Source: Gonatopus flavifemur
Lineage: Eukaryota; Arthropoda; Insecta; Hymenoptera; Dryinidae
Direction of reading: 5' to 3'
DNA length: 64,000 bases
Assembly (NCBI GenBank): GCA_018340375.1
Contig: JAFFJZ010000009.1
Span: forward strand, 20,662,501-20,726,500
How positions within the stretch are numbered: the stretch's first letter is position 1; every line of letters starts with the position of its first letter. Under the pieces are notes generated by a model. It made no database searches and was not told the origin of the DNA. It worked only from the letters and a program-made list of their open reading frames with translations. Position numbers and translations under genes: made by a program. Positions 28,960 through 40,746 of the stretch are shown here, one piece after another.

Positions 28960-31900
28960 TGGTAGAATAAAATTCCAAGTCGATGCTAGATGGTAGCAAA
29001 AAATTCACAATGGTTGCTAGATTGTAGGAAATGATTCCTAAACGTTGCCAGATAACAGCAAATAATTCTCAGTCGATGCCAGATGGTAGAATACAATTCC
29101 AAGTCGATGCTAGATGGTAGCAAATAATTCCAAAACGTAGCTAGATGACAGCAAATAATTCTGAGTCGATGCTAGATGGTAGCAAAAAATTCAGAATGGT
29201 TGCTAGATGGTAGCAAATGATTCCTAAACGTTGCTGGATGACAGCAAATGATTCTAAGTCGATGCTTGATGGTAGCAAAAAATTCCAAGTGGATGCTAGA
29301 TGGTAGCAAAAAATTCAGAATGGTTGCTAGATGGTAGCAAAAAATTCCAAGTCGATGCTAGATGGTAGCAAATGATTCCTAAACGTTGCTAGATAACAGC
29401 AAATAATTCTCAGTCGATGCCAGATGGTAGAATAAAATTCCAAGTCGATGCTAGATGGTAGCAAATAATTCCAAAACGTAGCCAGATGACAGCAAAAAAT
29501 TCCAAGTCGATGCTACATGGTAGCAAATGATTCCTAAACGTTGCTAGATGGTAGCAAATAATTCTAAGTCGATGCCAGATGGTAGCAAAAATTCCAAGTC
29601 GATGCTAGATGGTAGCAAATAATTCCTAAACGTTGATAGATGACAGCAAATAATTCCAAGTCGATGCTAGATGGTAGCAAAGAATTCAGAATTGTTGCTA
29701 GATGGTAGCAAATTATTCCTAAACGTTGCTAGATGAAAGCAAATAATTCTAAGTCGATGCTAGACGGTAGCAAAGAATTCCAAGTGGATGCTGTATGGTA
29801 GCAAATAATTCCAAAACGTTGCTAGATGACAGCAACCAATTCCGAGTCGATGCTAGATGGTAGCAAAAAATTCACAATGGTTGCTAGATTGTAGCAAATA
29901 ATTCCAAAACGTTGCTAGATGACAGCAAATAATTCTAAGTCGATGCTAGATGGTAGCAAAAAATTCAGAATGGTTGCTAGATGGTAGCAAAAAATTCCAA
30001 GTCGATGCTAGATGGTAGCAAATGATTTCTCAACGTTGCTAGATGACAGCGAATAATTCTAAGTCGATGCTAGATGGTAGCAAAAAATTCAGAATGGTTG
30101 CTAGATGGTAGCAAAAAATTCCAAGTCGATGCTAGATGGTAGCAAATGATTTCTCAACGTTGCTAGATGACAGCGAATAATTCTGAGTCGATGCTAGATG
30201 GTAGCAAAGAATTCAGAATGGTTGCTAGATGGTAGCAAAAAATTCCAAGACGATGCTAGATGGTAGCAAAAAATTCAGAATGGTTGCTAGATTGTAGCAA
30301 ATAATTCCAAAACGTTGCTAGATGACAGCAAATAATTCTAAGTCGATGCTAGATGGTAGCAAAAAATTCCAAGTCGATGCTAGATGGTAGCAAATAATTC
30401 CTCAACGTTGATAGATGACAGCAAATAATCCCAAGTCGATGCTAGATGGTAGCAAAGAATTCAGAATGGTGGCTAGATGACAGCAAATAATTCAAAGTCG
30501 ATGCTTGATGGTAGCAAATGATTCCTAAACGTTGCTAGATAACAGCAAATAATTCTCAGTCGATGCCAGATGGTAGAATAAAATTCCAAGTCGATGCTAG
30601 ATGGTAGCAAATAATTCCAAAACGTAGCTAGATGACAGCAAATAATTCTAAGTCGATGCTAGATGGTAGCAAAAACTTCAGAATGGTTGCTAGATGGTAC
30701 CAAATAATTCCTAAACGTTGCTAGATGACAGCAAATGATTGTAAGTCGATGCTTGATGGTAGCAAAAAATTCCAAGTGGATGCTAGATGGTAGCAAAGAA
30801 TTCAGAATGGTTGCTAGATGATAGCAAAAAATTCCATGTCGATGCTAGATGGTAGCAAAAAATTCAGAATGGTTGCTAGATGGTAGCGGAAAATTCAGAA
30901 AGGTTCCGAGATGGTAGCAAAAAATTCAGAATGGTTGCTAGATGGTAGCAAATAATTCCAAAACCTTGCTAGATGACAGCAAATAATTCTAAGTCGATGC
31001 TAGATGGTAGCAAGAAATTCCAAGTCGGTGCTAGATTGTAGCAAATAATTCCTAAACGTTGATAGATGACAGCAAATAATTCCAAGTCGATGCTAGATGG
31101 TAGCGAAGAATTCAGAATGGTTGCTAGATGGTAGCAAATAACTCAAAACGTTGCTAAATGACAGCAAATAATTCTAAGTCAATGCTACATGGTAGCAAGA
31201 AATTCCAAGTCGATGCCAGATGGTAGCAAATAATTCCAAAACGTTGCTAGATGACAGCAAATAATTCCAAGTCGATGCCAGATGGTGGCAAAAAATTCAG
31301 AATGGTTGCTAGATGATAGCAAATAATTCCGAGTCGATGCTAGATGGTAGCAAAAAATTCACAATGGTCGCTAGATTGTAGCAAATAATTCCAAAACGTT
31401 GCTAAATGACAGCAAATAATTCTAAGTCGATGCTGCATGGTAGCAAGAAATTCCAAGTCGATGCCAGATGGTAGCAAATAATTCCAAAACGTTGCTAGAT
31501 GACAGCAAATAATTCCAAGTCGATGCCAGATGGTAGCAAAAAATTCTGAATGGTTGCTAGATGGTAGCAAATAATTCCAAAACGTTGCTAGATGACAGCA
31601 AATAATTCTAAGTCGATGCTAGATGGTAGCAAAAAATTCAGAATGTTCGCTCGATGAGCAGATAATTCCTGAACGTTGCTAGATGACAGCAAATAATTCT
31701 AAGTCGATGCTAGATGGTAGCAAAAAATTCAGAATGGTTGCTAGATGGTAGCAAATAATTCCTAAACGTTGCTGGATGACAGCAAATGATTCTAAGTCGA
31801 TGCTTGATGGTAGCAAAAAATTCCAAGTGGATGCTAGATGGTAGCAAAAAATTCAGAATGGTTGCTAGATGGTAGCAAAAAATTCCAAGTCGATGCTAGA

Positions 31901-34900
31901 TGGTGGCAAATGATTCCTAAACGTTGCTAGATAACAGCAAATCATTCTCAGTCGATGCCAGATGGTAGAATAAAATTCCAAGTCGATGCTAGATGGTAGC
32001 AAATAATTCCAAAACGTAGCTAGATGACAGCAAAAAATTCCAAGTCGATGCTAGATGGTAGCAAAAAATTCAGAATGGTTGCTAGATGGTAGCGGAAAAT
32101 TCAGATTGGTTCCGAGATGGTAGCAAAAAATTCAGAATGATTGCTAGATGGTAGCAAATAATTCCAAAACCTTGCTAGATGACAGCAAATAATTCTAAGT
32201 CGATGCTAGATGGTAGCAAGAAATTCCAAGTCGATGCTAGATGGTAGCAAATAATTCCTAAACGTTGATAGATGACAGCAAATAATTCCAAGTCGATGCT
32301 AGATGGTAGCAAAGAATTCAGAATGGTTGCTAGATGGTAGCAAATAATTCCAAAACGTTGCTAAATGACAGCAAATAATTCTAAGTCGATGCTGCATGGT
32401 AGCAAGAAATTCCAAGTCGATGCCAGATAGTAGCAAATAATTCCAAAACGTTGCTAGATGACAGCAAATAATTCCAAGTCGATGCCAGATGGTAGCAAAA
32501 AATTCAGAATGGTTGCTAGATGATAGCAAAAAATTCCAAGTCGATGTTAGATGGTAGCAAAGAATTCAGAATGGTTGCTAGATGGTAGCAAATAATTCCA
32601 AAACGTTGCTAGATGGTAGCGAAAAATTCAGAATGGTTGCTAGATGGTAGCAAATAATTCCTAAACGTTGCTAGATGACAGCAAATAATTCTGAGTCGAT
32701 GCTAGATGGTAGCAAAAAATTCAGAATGGTTCCTAGATGGTAGCAAAAAATTCCAAGACGATGCTAGATGGTAGCGAAAAATTCAGAATGGTTGCTAGAT
32801 GGTAGCAAATAATTCCTAAACGTTGCTGGATGACAGCAAATGATTCTAAGTCGATGCTTGATGGTAGCAAAAAATTCCAAGTGGATGCTAGATGGTAGCA
32901 AAAAATTCAGAATGGTTGCTAGATGGTAGCAAAAAATTCCAAGTCGATGCTAGATGGTAGCAAATGATTCCTAAACGTTGCTAGATAACAGCAAATAATT
33001 CTCAGTCGATGCCAGATGGTAGAATAAAATTCCAAGTCGATGCTAGATGGTAGCAAATAATTCCAAAACGTAGCTAGATGACAGCAAAAAATTCCAAGTC
33101 GATGCTAGATGGTAGCAAAAAATTCAGAATGGTTGCTAGATGGTAGCGGAAAATTCAGATTGGTTCCGAGATGGTAGCAAAAAATTCAGAATGATTGCTA
33201 GATGGTAGCAAATAATTCCAAAACCTTGCTAGATGACAGCAAATAATTCTAAGTCGATGCTAGATGGTAGCAAGAAATTCCAAGTCGATGCTAGATGGTA
33301 GCAAATAATTCCAAAACGTAGCTAGATGACAGCAAAAAATTCCAAGTCGATGCTAGATGGTAGCAAAAAATTCAGAATGGTTGCTAGATGGTAGCGGAAA
33401 ATTCAGAAAGGTTCCGAGATGGTAGCAAAAAATTCAGAATGGTTGCTAGATGGTAGCAAATAATTCCAAAACCTTGCTAGATGACAGCAAATAATTCTAA
33501 GTCGATGCTAGATGGTAGCAAGAAATTCCAAGTCGGTGCTAGATTGTAGCAAATAATTCCTAAACGTTGATAGATGACAGCAAATAATTCCAAGTCGATG
33601 CTAGATGGTAGCGAAGAATTCAGAATGGTTGCTAGATGGTAGCAAATAACTCAAAACGTTGCTAAATGACAGCAAATAATTCTAAGTCGATGCTACATGG
33701 TAGCAAGAAATTCCAAGTCGATGCCAGATGGTAGCAAATAATTCCAAAACGTTGCTAGATGACAGCAAATAATTCCAAGTCGATGCCAGATGGTAGCAAA
33801 AAATTCAGAATGGTTGCTAGATGATAGCAAATAATTCCGAGTCGATGCTAGATGGTAGCAAAAAATTCACAATGGTCGCTAGATTGTAGCAAATAATTCC
33901 AAAACGTTGCTAGATGACAGCAAATGATTCTAAGTCGATGCTAGATGGTAGCAAAAAATTCAGAATGGTTGCTAGATGGTAGCAAATAATTCCAAAACCT
34001 TGCTAGATGACAGCAAATAATTCTAAGTCGATGCTTGATGGTAGCAAGAAATTCCAAGTCGATGCTAGATGGTAGCGAATAATTCCTAAACGTTGATAGA
34101 TGACAGCGAATAATTCTCAGTCGATGCTAGATGGTAGCAAAAAATTCACAATGGTCGCTAGATTGTAGCAAATAATTCCAAAACGTTGCTAGATGACAGC
34201 AAATGATTCTAAGTCGATGCTAGATGGTAGCAAAAAATTCAGAATGGTTGCTAGATGGTAGCAAATAATTCCAAAACCTTGCTAGATGACAGCAAATAAT
34301 TCTAAGTCGATGCTTGATGGTAGCAAGAAATTCCAAGTCGATGCTAGATGGTAGCGAATAATTCCTAAACGTTGATAGATGACAGCGAATAATTCTCAGT
34401 CGATGTTAGATGGTAGCAAAAAATTCTGAATGGTTGCTAGATGGTAGCAAATAATTCCAAAACGTTGCTAGATGACAGCAAATAATTCTAAGTCGATGCT
34501 AGATGGTAGCAAAAAATTCAGAATGTTCGCTCGATGGTAGCAGATAATTCCTAAACGTTGCTAGATGACAGCAAATAATTCTAAGTCGATGCTAGATGGT
34601 AGCAAAAAATTCAGAATGGTGGCTAGATGGTAGCAAATAATTCCTAAACGTTGCTGGATGACAGCAAATGATTCTAAGTCGATGCTTGATGGTAGCAAAA
34701 AATTCCAAGTGGATGCTAGATGGTAGCAAAAAATTCAGAATGGTTGCTAGATGGTAGCAAAAAATTCCAAGTCGATGCTAGATGGTAGCAAATGATTCCT
34801 AAACGTTGCTAGATAACAGCAAATAATTCTCAGTCGATGCCAGATGGTAGAATAAAATTCCAAGTCGATGCTAGATGGTAGCAAATAATTCCAAAACGTA

Positions 34901-37900
34901 GCTAGATGACAGCAAAAAATTCCAAGTCGATGCTAGATGGTAGCAAAAAATTCAGAATGGTTGCTAGATGGTAGCGGAAAATTCAGATTGGTTCCGAGAT
35001 GGTAGCAAAAAATTCAGAATGATTGCTAGATGGTAGCAAATAATTCCAAAACCTTGCTAGATGACAGCAAATAATTCTAAGTCGATGCTAGATGGTAGCA
35101 AGAAATTCCAAGTCGATGCTAGATGGTAGCAAATAATTCCTAAACGTTGATAGATGACAGCAAATAATTCCAAGTCGATGCTAGATGGTAGCAAAGAATT
35201 CAGAATGGTTGCTAGATGGTAGCAAATAATTCCAAAACGTTGCTAAATGACAGCAAATAATTCTAAGTCGATGCTGCATGGTAGCAAGAAATTCCAAGTC
35301 GATGCCAGATGGTAGCAAATAATTCCAAAACGTTGCTAGATGACAGCAAATAATTCCAAGTCGATGCCAGATGGTAGCAAAAAATTCAGAATGGTTGCTA
35401 GATGATAGCAAAAAATTCCAAGTCGATGTTAGATGGTAGCAAAGAATTCAGAATGGTTGCTAGATGGTAGCGGAAAGTTCAGAAAGGTTCCGAGATGGTA
35501 GCAAAAAATTCAGAATGGTTGCTAGATGGTAGCAAATAATTCCAAAACCTTGCTAGATGACAGCAAATAATTCTAAGTCGATGCTAGATGGTAGCAAGAA
35601 ATTCCAAGTCGGTGCTAGATTGTAGCAAATAATTCCTAAACGTTGATAGATGACAGCAAATAATTCCAAGTCGATGCTAGATGGTAGCGAAGAATTCAGA
35701 ATGGTTGCTAGATGGTAGCAAATAACTCAAAACGTTGCTAAATGACAGCAAATAATTCTAAGTCGATGCTACATGGTAGCAAGAAATTCCAAGTCGATGC
35801 CAGATGGTAGCAAATAATTCCAAAACGTTGCTAGATGACAGCAAATAATTCCAAGTCGATGCCAGATGGTAGCAAAAAATTCAGAATGGTTGCTAGATGA
35901 TAGCAAATAATTCCGAGTCGATGCTAGATGGTAGCAAAAAATTCACAATGGTCGCTAGATTGTAGCAAATAATTCCAAAACGTTGCTAGATGACAGCAAA
36001 TGATTCTAAGTCGATGCTAGATGGTAGCAAAAAATTCAGAATGGTTGCTAGATGGTAGCAAATAATTCCAAAACCTTGCTAGATGACAGCAAATAATTCT
36101 AAGTCGATGCTTGATGGTAGCAAGAAATTCCAAGTCGATGCTAGATGGTAGCGAATAATTCCTAAACGTTGAGAGATGACAGCGAATAATTCTAAGTCGA
36201 TGTTAGATGGTAGCAAAAAATTCTGAATGGTTGCTAGATGGTAGCAAATAATTCCAAAACGTTGCTAGATGACAGCAAATAATTCTAAGTCGATGCTAGA
36301 TGGTAGCAAAAAATTCAGAATGTTCGCTCGATGGTAGCAGATAATTCCTAAACGTTGCTAGATGACAGCAAATAATTCTAAGTCGATGCTAGATGGTAGC
36401 AAAAAATTCAGAATGGTTGCTAGATGGTAGCAAATAATTCCTAAACGTTGCTGGATGACAGCAAATGATTCTAAGTCGATGCTTGATGGTAGCAAAAAAT
36501 TCCAAGTGGATGCTAGATGGTAGCAAAAAATTCAGAATGGTTGCTAGATGGTAGCAAAAAATTCCAAGTCGATGCTAGATGGTAGCAAATGATTCCTAAA
36601 CGTTGCTAGATAACAGCAAATAATTCTCAGTCGATGCCAGATGGTAGAATAAAATTCCAAGTCGATGCTAGATGGTAGCAAATAATTCCAAAACGTAGCT
36701 AGATGACAGCAAAAAATTCCAAGTCGATGCTAGATGGTAGCAAAAAATTCAGAATGGTTGCTAGATGGTATCGGAAAATTCAGATTGGTTCCGAGATGGT
36801 AGCAAAAAATTCAGAATGATTGCTAGATGGTAGCAAATAATTCCAAAACCTTGCTAGATGACAGCAAATAATTCTAAGTCGATGCTAGATGGTAGCAAGA
36901 AATTCCAAGTCGATGCTAGATGGTAGCAAATAATTCCTAAACGTTGATAGATGACAGCGAATAATTCCAAGTCGATGCTAGATGGTAGCAAAGAATTCAG
37001 AATGGTTGCTAGATGGTAGCAAATAATTCCAAAACGTTGCTAAATGACAGCAAATAATTCTAAGTCGATGCTGCATGGTAGCAAGAAATTCCAAGTCGAT
37101 GCCAGATGGTAGCAAATAATTCCAAAACGTTGCTAGATGACAGCAAATAATTCCAAGTCGATGCCAGATGGTAGCAAAAAATTCAGAATGGTTGCTAGAT
37201 GATAGCAAAAAATTCCAAGTCGATGTTAGATGGTAGCAAAGAATTCAGAATGGTTGCTAGATGGTAGCAAATAATTCCAAAACGTTGCTAGATGACAGCA
37301 AATAATTCCAAGTCGATGCCAGATGGTAGCAAAAAATTCAGAATGGTTGCTAGATGATAGCAAAAAATTCCAAGTCGATGTTAGATGGTAGCAAAGAATT
37401 CAGAATGGTTGCTAGATGGTAGCAAATAATTCCAAAACGTTGCTAGATGACAGCAAATAATTCCGAGTCGATGCTAGATGGTAGCAAAAAATTCACAATG
37501 GTTGCTAGATTGTAGCAAATAATTCCAAAACGTTGCTAGATGACAGCAAATAATTCTAAGTGGATGCTAGATGGTAGCAAAAAATTCAGAATGGTTGCTA
37601 GATGGTAGCAAAAAATTCCAAGTCGATGCTAGATGGTAGCAAATGATTCCTAAACGTTGCTAGATAACAGCAAATAATTCTCAGTCGATGCCAGATGGTA
37701 GAATAAAATTCCAAGTCGATGCTAGATGGTAGCAAATAATTCCAAAACGTAGCTAGATGACAGCAAAAAATTCCAAGTCGATGCTAGATGGTAGCAAAAA
37801 ATTCAGAATGGTTGCTAGATGGTAGCGGAAAATTCAGATTGGTTCCGAGATGGTAGCAAAAAATTCAGAATGATTGCTAGATGGTAGCAAATAATTCCAA

Positions 37901-38710
37901 AACCTTGCTAGATGACAGCAAATAATTCCAAGTCGATGCTAGATGGTAGCAAGAAATTCCAAGTCGATGCTAGATGGTAGCAAATAATTCCTAAACGTTG
38001 ATAGATGACAGCAAATAATTCCAAGTCGATGCTAGATGGTAGCAAAAAATTCACAATGGTTGCTAGATTGTAGCAAATAATTCCAAAACGTTGCTAGATG
38101 ACAGCAAATAATTCTAAGTGGATGCTAGATGGTAGCAAAAAATTCAGAATGGTTGCTAGATGGTAGCAAAAAATTCCAAGTCGATGCTAGATGGTAGCAA
38201 ATGATTCCTAAACGTTGCTAGATAACAGCAAATAATTCTCAGTCGATGCCAGATGGTAGAATAAAATTCCAAGTCGATGCTAGATGGTAGCAAATAATTC
38301 CAAAACGTAGCTAGATGACAGCAAAAAATTCCAAGTCGATGCTAGATGGTAGCAAAAAATTCAGAATGGTTGCTAGATGGTAGCGGAAAATTCAGATTGG
38401 TTCCGAGATGGTAGCGAAAAATTCAGAATGATTGCTAGATGGTAGCAAATAATTCCAAAACCTTGCTAGATGACAGCAAATAATTCTAAGTCGATGCTAG
38501 ATGGTAGCAAGAAATTCCAAGTCGATGCTAGATGGTAGCAAATAATTCCTAAACGTTGATAGATGACAGCAAATAATTCCAAGTCGATGCTAGATGGTAG
38601 CAAAGAATTCAGAATGGTTGCTAGATGGTAGCAAATAATTCCAAAACGTTGCTAAATGACAGCAAATAATTCTAAGTCGATGCTGCATGGTAGCAAGAAA
38701 TTCCAAGTCG
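28960..38710. repeat. Right-hand satellite domain with GGTAGAATAAAATTCC marker
   Basis: Monomers with GATGGTAGAATAAAATTCC (or TACAATTCC) recur at about 28,965, 29,088, 29,427, 30,570, 31,965, 33,015, 34,845, 36,640, 37,700 and 38,258. They mark higher-order units of roughly 1.05-1.83 kb. Large blocks match at offsets of 1,797 bp (35,181/36,978) and 2,882 bp (32,299/35,181), close to 58 and 93 monomers. The final two blocks, 37,483-38,040 and 38,041-38,598, repeat at exactly 558 bp (18 monomers). Confidence 0.8.
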
Positions 38711-39119
38711 TTTTTGAAACATGAAAATGTCCGGGTTCATTTTATTTACATTTCCACAAAACGTTATGAGCATATGTTGGATTAGTCTTTATGAATCATT
38801 AAATCGAATATATTTCTGCAAATATTTTTATTCCAAACAGATCCTGAATCAGATATATTGAAGTGAAACATCCTTGATTTGAAGATGTTTGAAAACGTAG
38901 TGTAGAGGTCGCGAAACATGGGACCCGTTTCTAAAACATTTCCAGAACTCACGGTGCCGTCTGGGTATTTCGCTCCAAATTTGAAATCATATGAATTTAT
39001 TTTGATGAAATTTTTTCCTTGATATTGAATAACACTCTTTTATATTTAATGTCAGTGATTCTAAATTGTTCCTGCGAACATATAATCCTAATAAATATAA
39101 CCATAAATTTGTTTTTCAG
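38711..39119. other. Array edge to first candidate exon; no gene seen
   Basis: AT-rich unique-looking DNA directly after the satellite breaks off in the middle of a monomer (AATTCCAAGTCG then TTTTTGAAACATG). I found no coding, RNA or transposon-end signal. Its last bases are a pyrimidine tract ending in TTTTTCAG, read here as the acceptor for the next feature. Confidence 0.6.
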
Positions 39120-39448
39120 ACTTACTATGTTTTTCTATGCGAAGATTGGTGTTCTGTTGTCCTTGCGGGTCGGGTCAATTTTGCCCATGGGACCACGAAC
39201 CCAAATCCCACCCTCGAAATGGGAATCACCATCTTTTCAACCACTTAACGATTGCTATACTCATACATTTCAAAGAATTGAGGGACCATTTGTAACCTTC
39301 GAACAAGCCCGTTCGGCAGAACAAATCTTGCAACAAATGGATACTTCTGATGACGGGCAATTTCAAGTGACTTTGCAGCAAACTCAGAATCCACCTTCAA
39401 AGCGTAGAATCAAAATAAAAGAACTGTTCAGTGATTCAGGAAATATAG
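39120..39448 (+). CDS. Candidate exon, unknown nuclear-type protein
   Basis: An open stretch is bordered by an acceptor (GTTTTTCAG) at 39,111-39,119 and a good donor (ATAG then GTAAGT) at 39,449. In the frame open to the donor it encodes about 109 residues. These include PPSKWE, a CYTHTFQR segment, FVTFEQARSAEQILQQ and a basic stretch, KRRIKIKELFSDSGN. The exon ends with one base of a split codon and joins in phase to the exon at 40,577. The first 60 bases are also open in another frame (reading YYVFLCEDW), so the start of this exon may carry a frameshift or be mis-set. The layout vaguely recalls insect proteins with a short N-terminal PSxW motif followed by basic linkers. I cannot assign a family and give no function. 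Confidence 0.42.
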
Positions 39449-40576
39449 GTAAGTTCTCGTACTCCAACGGTTAGAGATGAATTGTTGAAGTCCTCACAAG
39501 CTTATTATATTATCTCATAAGAATAGCTCAAATAGCACATCACGTTTTGTATTTTATCAAACATTGAGAAAAAATTTTCTTGAATACATCATAAACTCAT
39601 GCAATCCACGGATATCAAAATCACATGTTTTTTTCATCACAGATTTTCACTACACTGTCTAATAACAACAGTGATATTTATATTTATCCTACTCCAGGGG
39701 ATAACGTGAAACACCCTTTTTCCGACACCTCCCGCCCGTCTAATACTTCTTCGAATAATTATTTGTACACTCCTGAGCATAAATTGAATGTTATTGTAAT
39801 ATACGGGATACTTGTGGATCTGCTTACCTCTGTTCATCAAATATAAACTTGTATAATGAATTTTTCTTAAAACATCAAGTGATCAGATTCAACGAAATGG
39901 TTGAAAATAGGTGATCTTACGTTACTGGTGATGCATTGAGAAAAATATATGGTGTAAATAACAATAAGATTACTTTCAAACCCAAATTGAGGTTCTAATA
40001 TAGATATTACAACCTATTGTTGTCAGCACTGTGCATTTTTCAAGTGTTTCGTCCGAGCCAAGTCGTTTATTCTAAATTATTTGAAAATGTTCCAATAAAA
40101 ACCAAAATATTGCTTTATACAGCAATTCATACACTCAAAAAGTTACATACAGTGTACTATATACACTGAATTTCAAGTTTATTGAAGCATTTTCGAATAG
40201 TTTGGAATAAACGGTTTGAAATTTCTTATGTTTTTGAAATACAGTTGTATCTTCGATTATACATTTTCACAATAATTCAAAGTGCGATTAATATAAAAGT
40301 AATAAAAATATTCCAATCCGTAATGAACTATATATACGTAATTGAAACTCGATTTAGCTGTACTTGGAATTCAAATCACTTCTCGGTCAAATAACTGGAG
40401 AATTCTTCCGTCACATGGAATGGAAATTTTATAAAAAAATGTTTAACCCTGTCTACTTGTGGAGCCTTCTTTTTCAAAAAACTGTTCAAGAATTTCATTG
40501 AAATACATATTCTGATGTACTATGTGAGGAAATTGCGAATAATTCTCTTAACGTGTTGAATTTCTATACTTTCTAG
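39449..40576 (+). other. Putative intron between two in-phase exons
   Basis: AT-rich sequence bounded by GTAAGT and TTTCTAG. It contains an open segment (39,643-39,795, serine- and asparagine-rich, preceded by CATCACAG). That segment does not join the upstream exon in phase: the joined frame meets a stop within a few codons, so I do not call it an exon. Nothing else was recognised. Confidence 0.35.
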
Positions 40577-40746
40577 AGCCATCATTGAAGAAATCTAAGA
40601 TCCCCATAAAACCTCCTCCATCTCATTATCAGGTCTGTAGGAGTGAAGACGTTACTGATCCTTCATGTTCAATTCAAAATCAGATACCAATGATTTCCGT
40701 CAATCCTGTTTTTCAAGACGCAGTACAAAAAAATTCACAGTACATT
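40577..40746 (+). CDS. Candidate internal exon, proline/serine-rich linker
   Basis: Acceptor TTTCTAG at 40,570-40,576 and donor ATT then GTAAGTTC at 40,747. The first two bases complete the split codon left by the 39,120-39,448 exon, giving an uninterrupted join into PSLKKSKIPIKPPPSHYQ. It encodes about 57 residues, basic then proline-rich, then a polar region ending SVNPVFQDAVQKNSQYI, and it finishes on a codon boundary. The in-phase join with consensus splice borders is the main support for a real gene. Product unknown; such low-complexity linkers are typical between a small N-terminal domain and a later coiled coil. Confidence 0.42.

Larger units (their letters stand above)
1..38710. repeat. 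31-bp satellite array with higher-order structure
   Basis: The whole stretch is head-to-tail copies of a monomer of about 31 bp, roughly 1,250 copies. Each begins with AATTC and contains the core TGCTAGATGGTAGCA, whose ends (TGCTA/TAGCA, often extended to TTGCTA/TAGCAA) are inverted around GATGG. Classes differ in the bases between AATTC and the core: AGAATGG, CAAAACG, TAAGTCG or CAAGTCG, CTCAACG and CTAAACG. Monomers with the AACG-type prefix usually carry GATGACAGC instead of GATGGTAGC. Higher-order repeats are visible as re-occurring long blocks at offsets of about 558, 712, 1,797, 1,869, 2,882, 4,550 and 6,430 bp, most of them near whole multiples of 31. The array starts before the window and ends abruptly at 38,710. 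A centromeric or heterochromatic satellite is the likeliest identity, but this is an inference; nothing here proves location or transcription. Confidence 0.97.

Noticed and set aside
6526..37208. Some two dozen minus-strand ORFs of 76-96 codons (MLPSSNHSEFFATI...)
   Set aside because: They are the satellite read in frame; 31 bp x 3 gives a 31-residue protein period, and they start and stop at recurring monomer variants. No sign of selection for protein.
1..38710. CRISPR-like array of ~30-bp repeats
   Set aside because: There are no unique spacers between conserved repeats; the whole unit is repeated head to tail, and the sequence context is eukaryotic.
39625..39846. 73-codon Ser/Asn-rich ORF as an exon of the 39-43 kb gene
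   Set aside because: The acceptor is present, but joining to the upstream exon shifts into a frame with an early stop, and no good donor is in phase.
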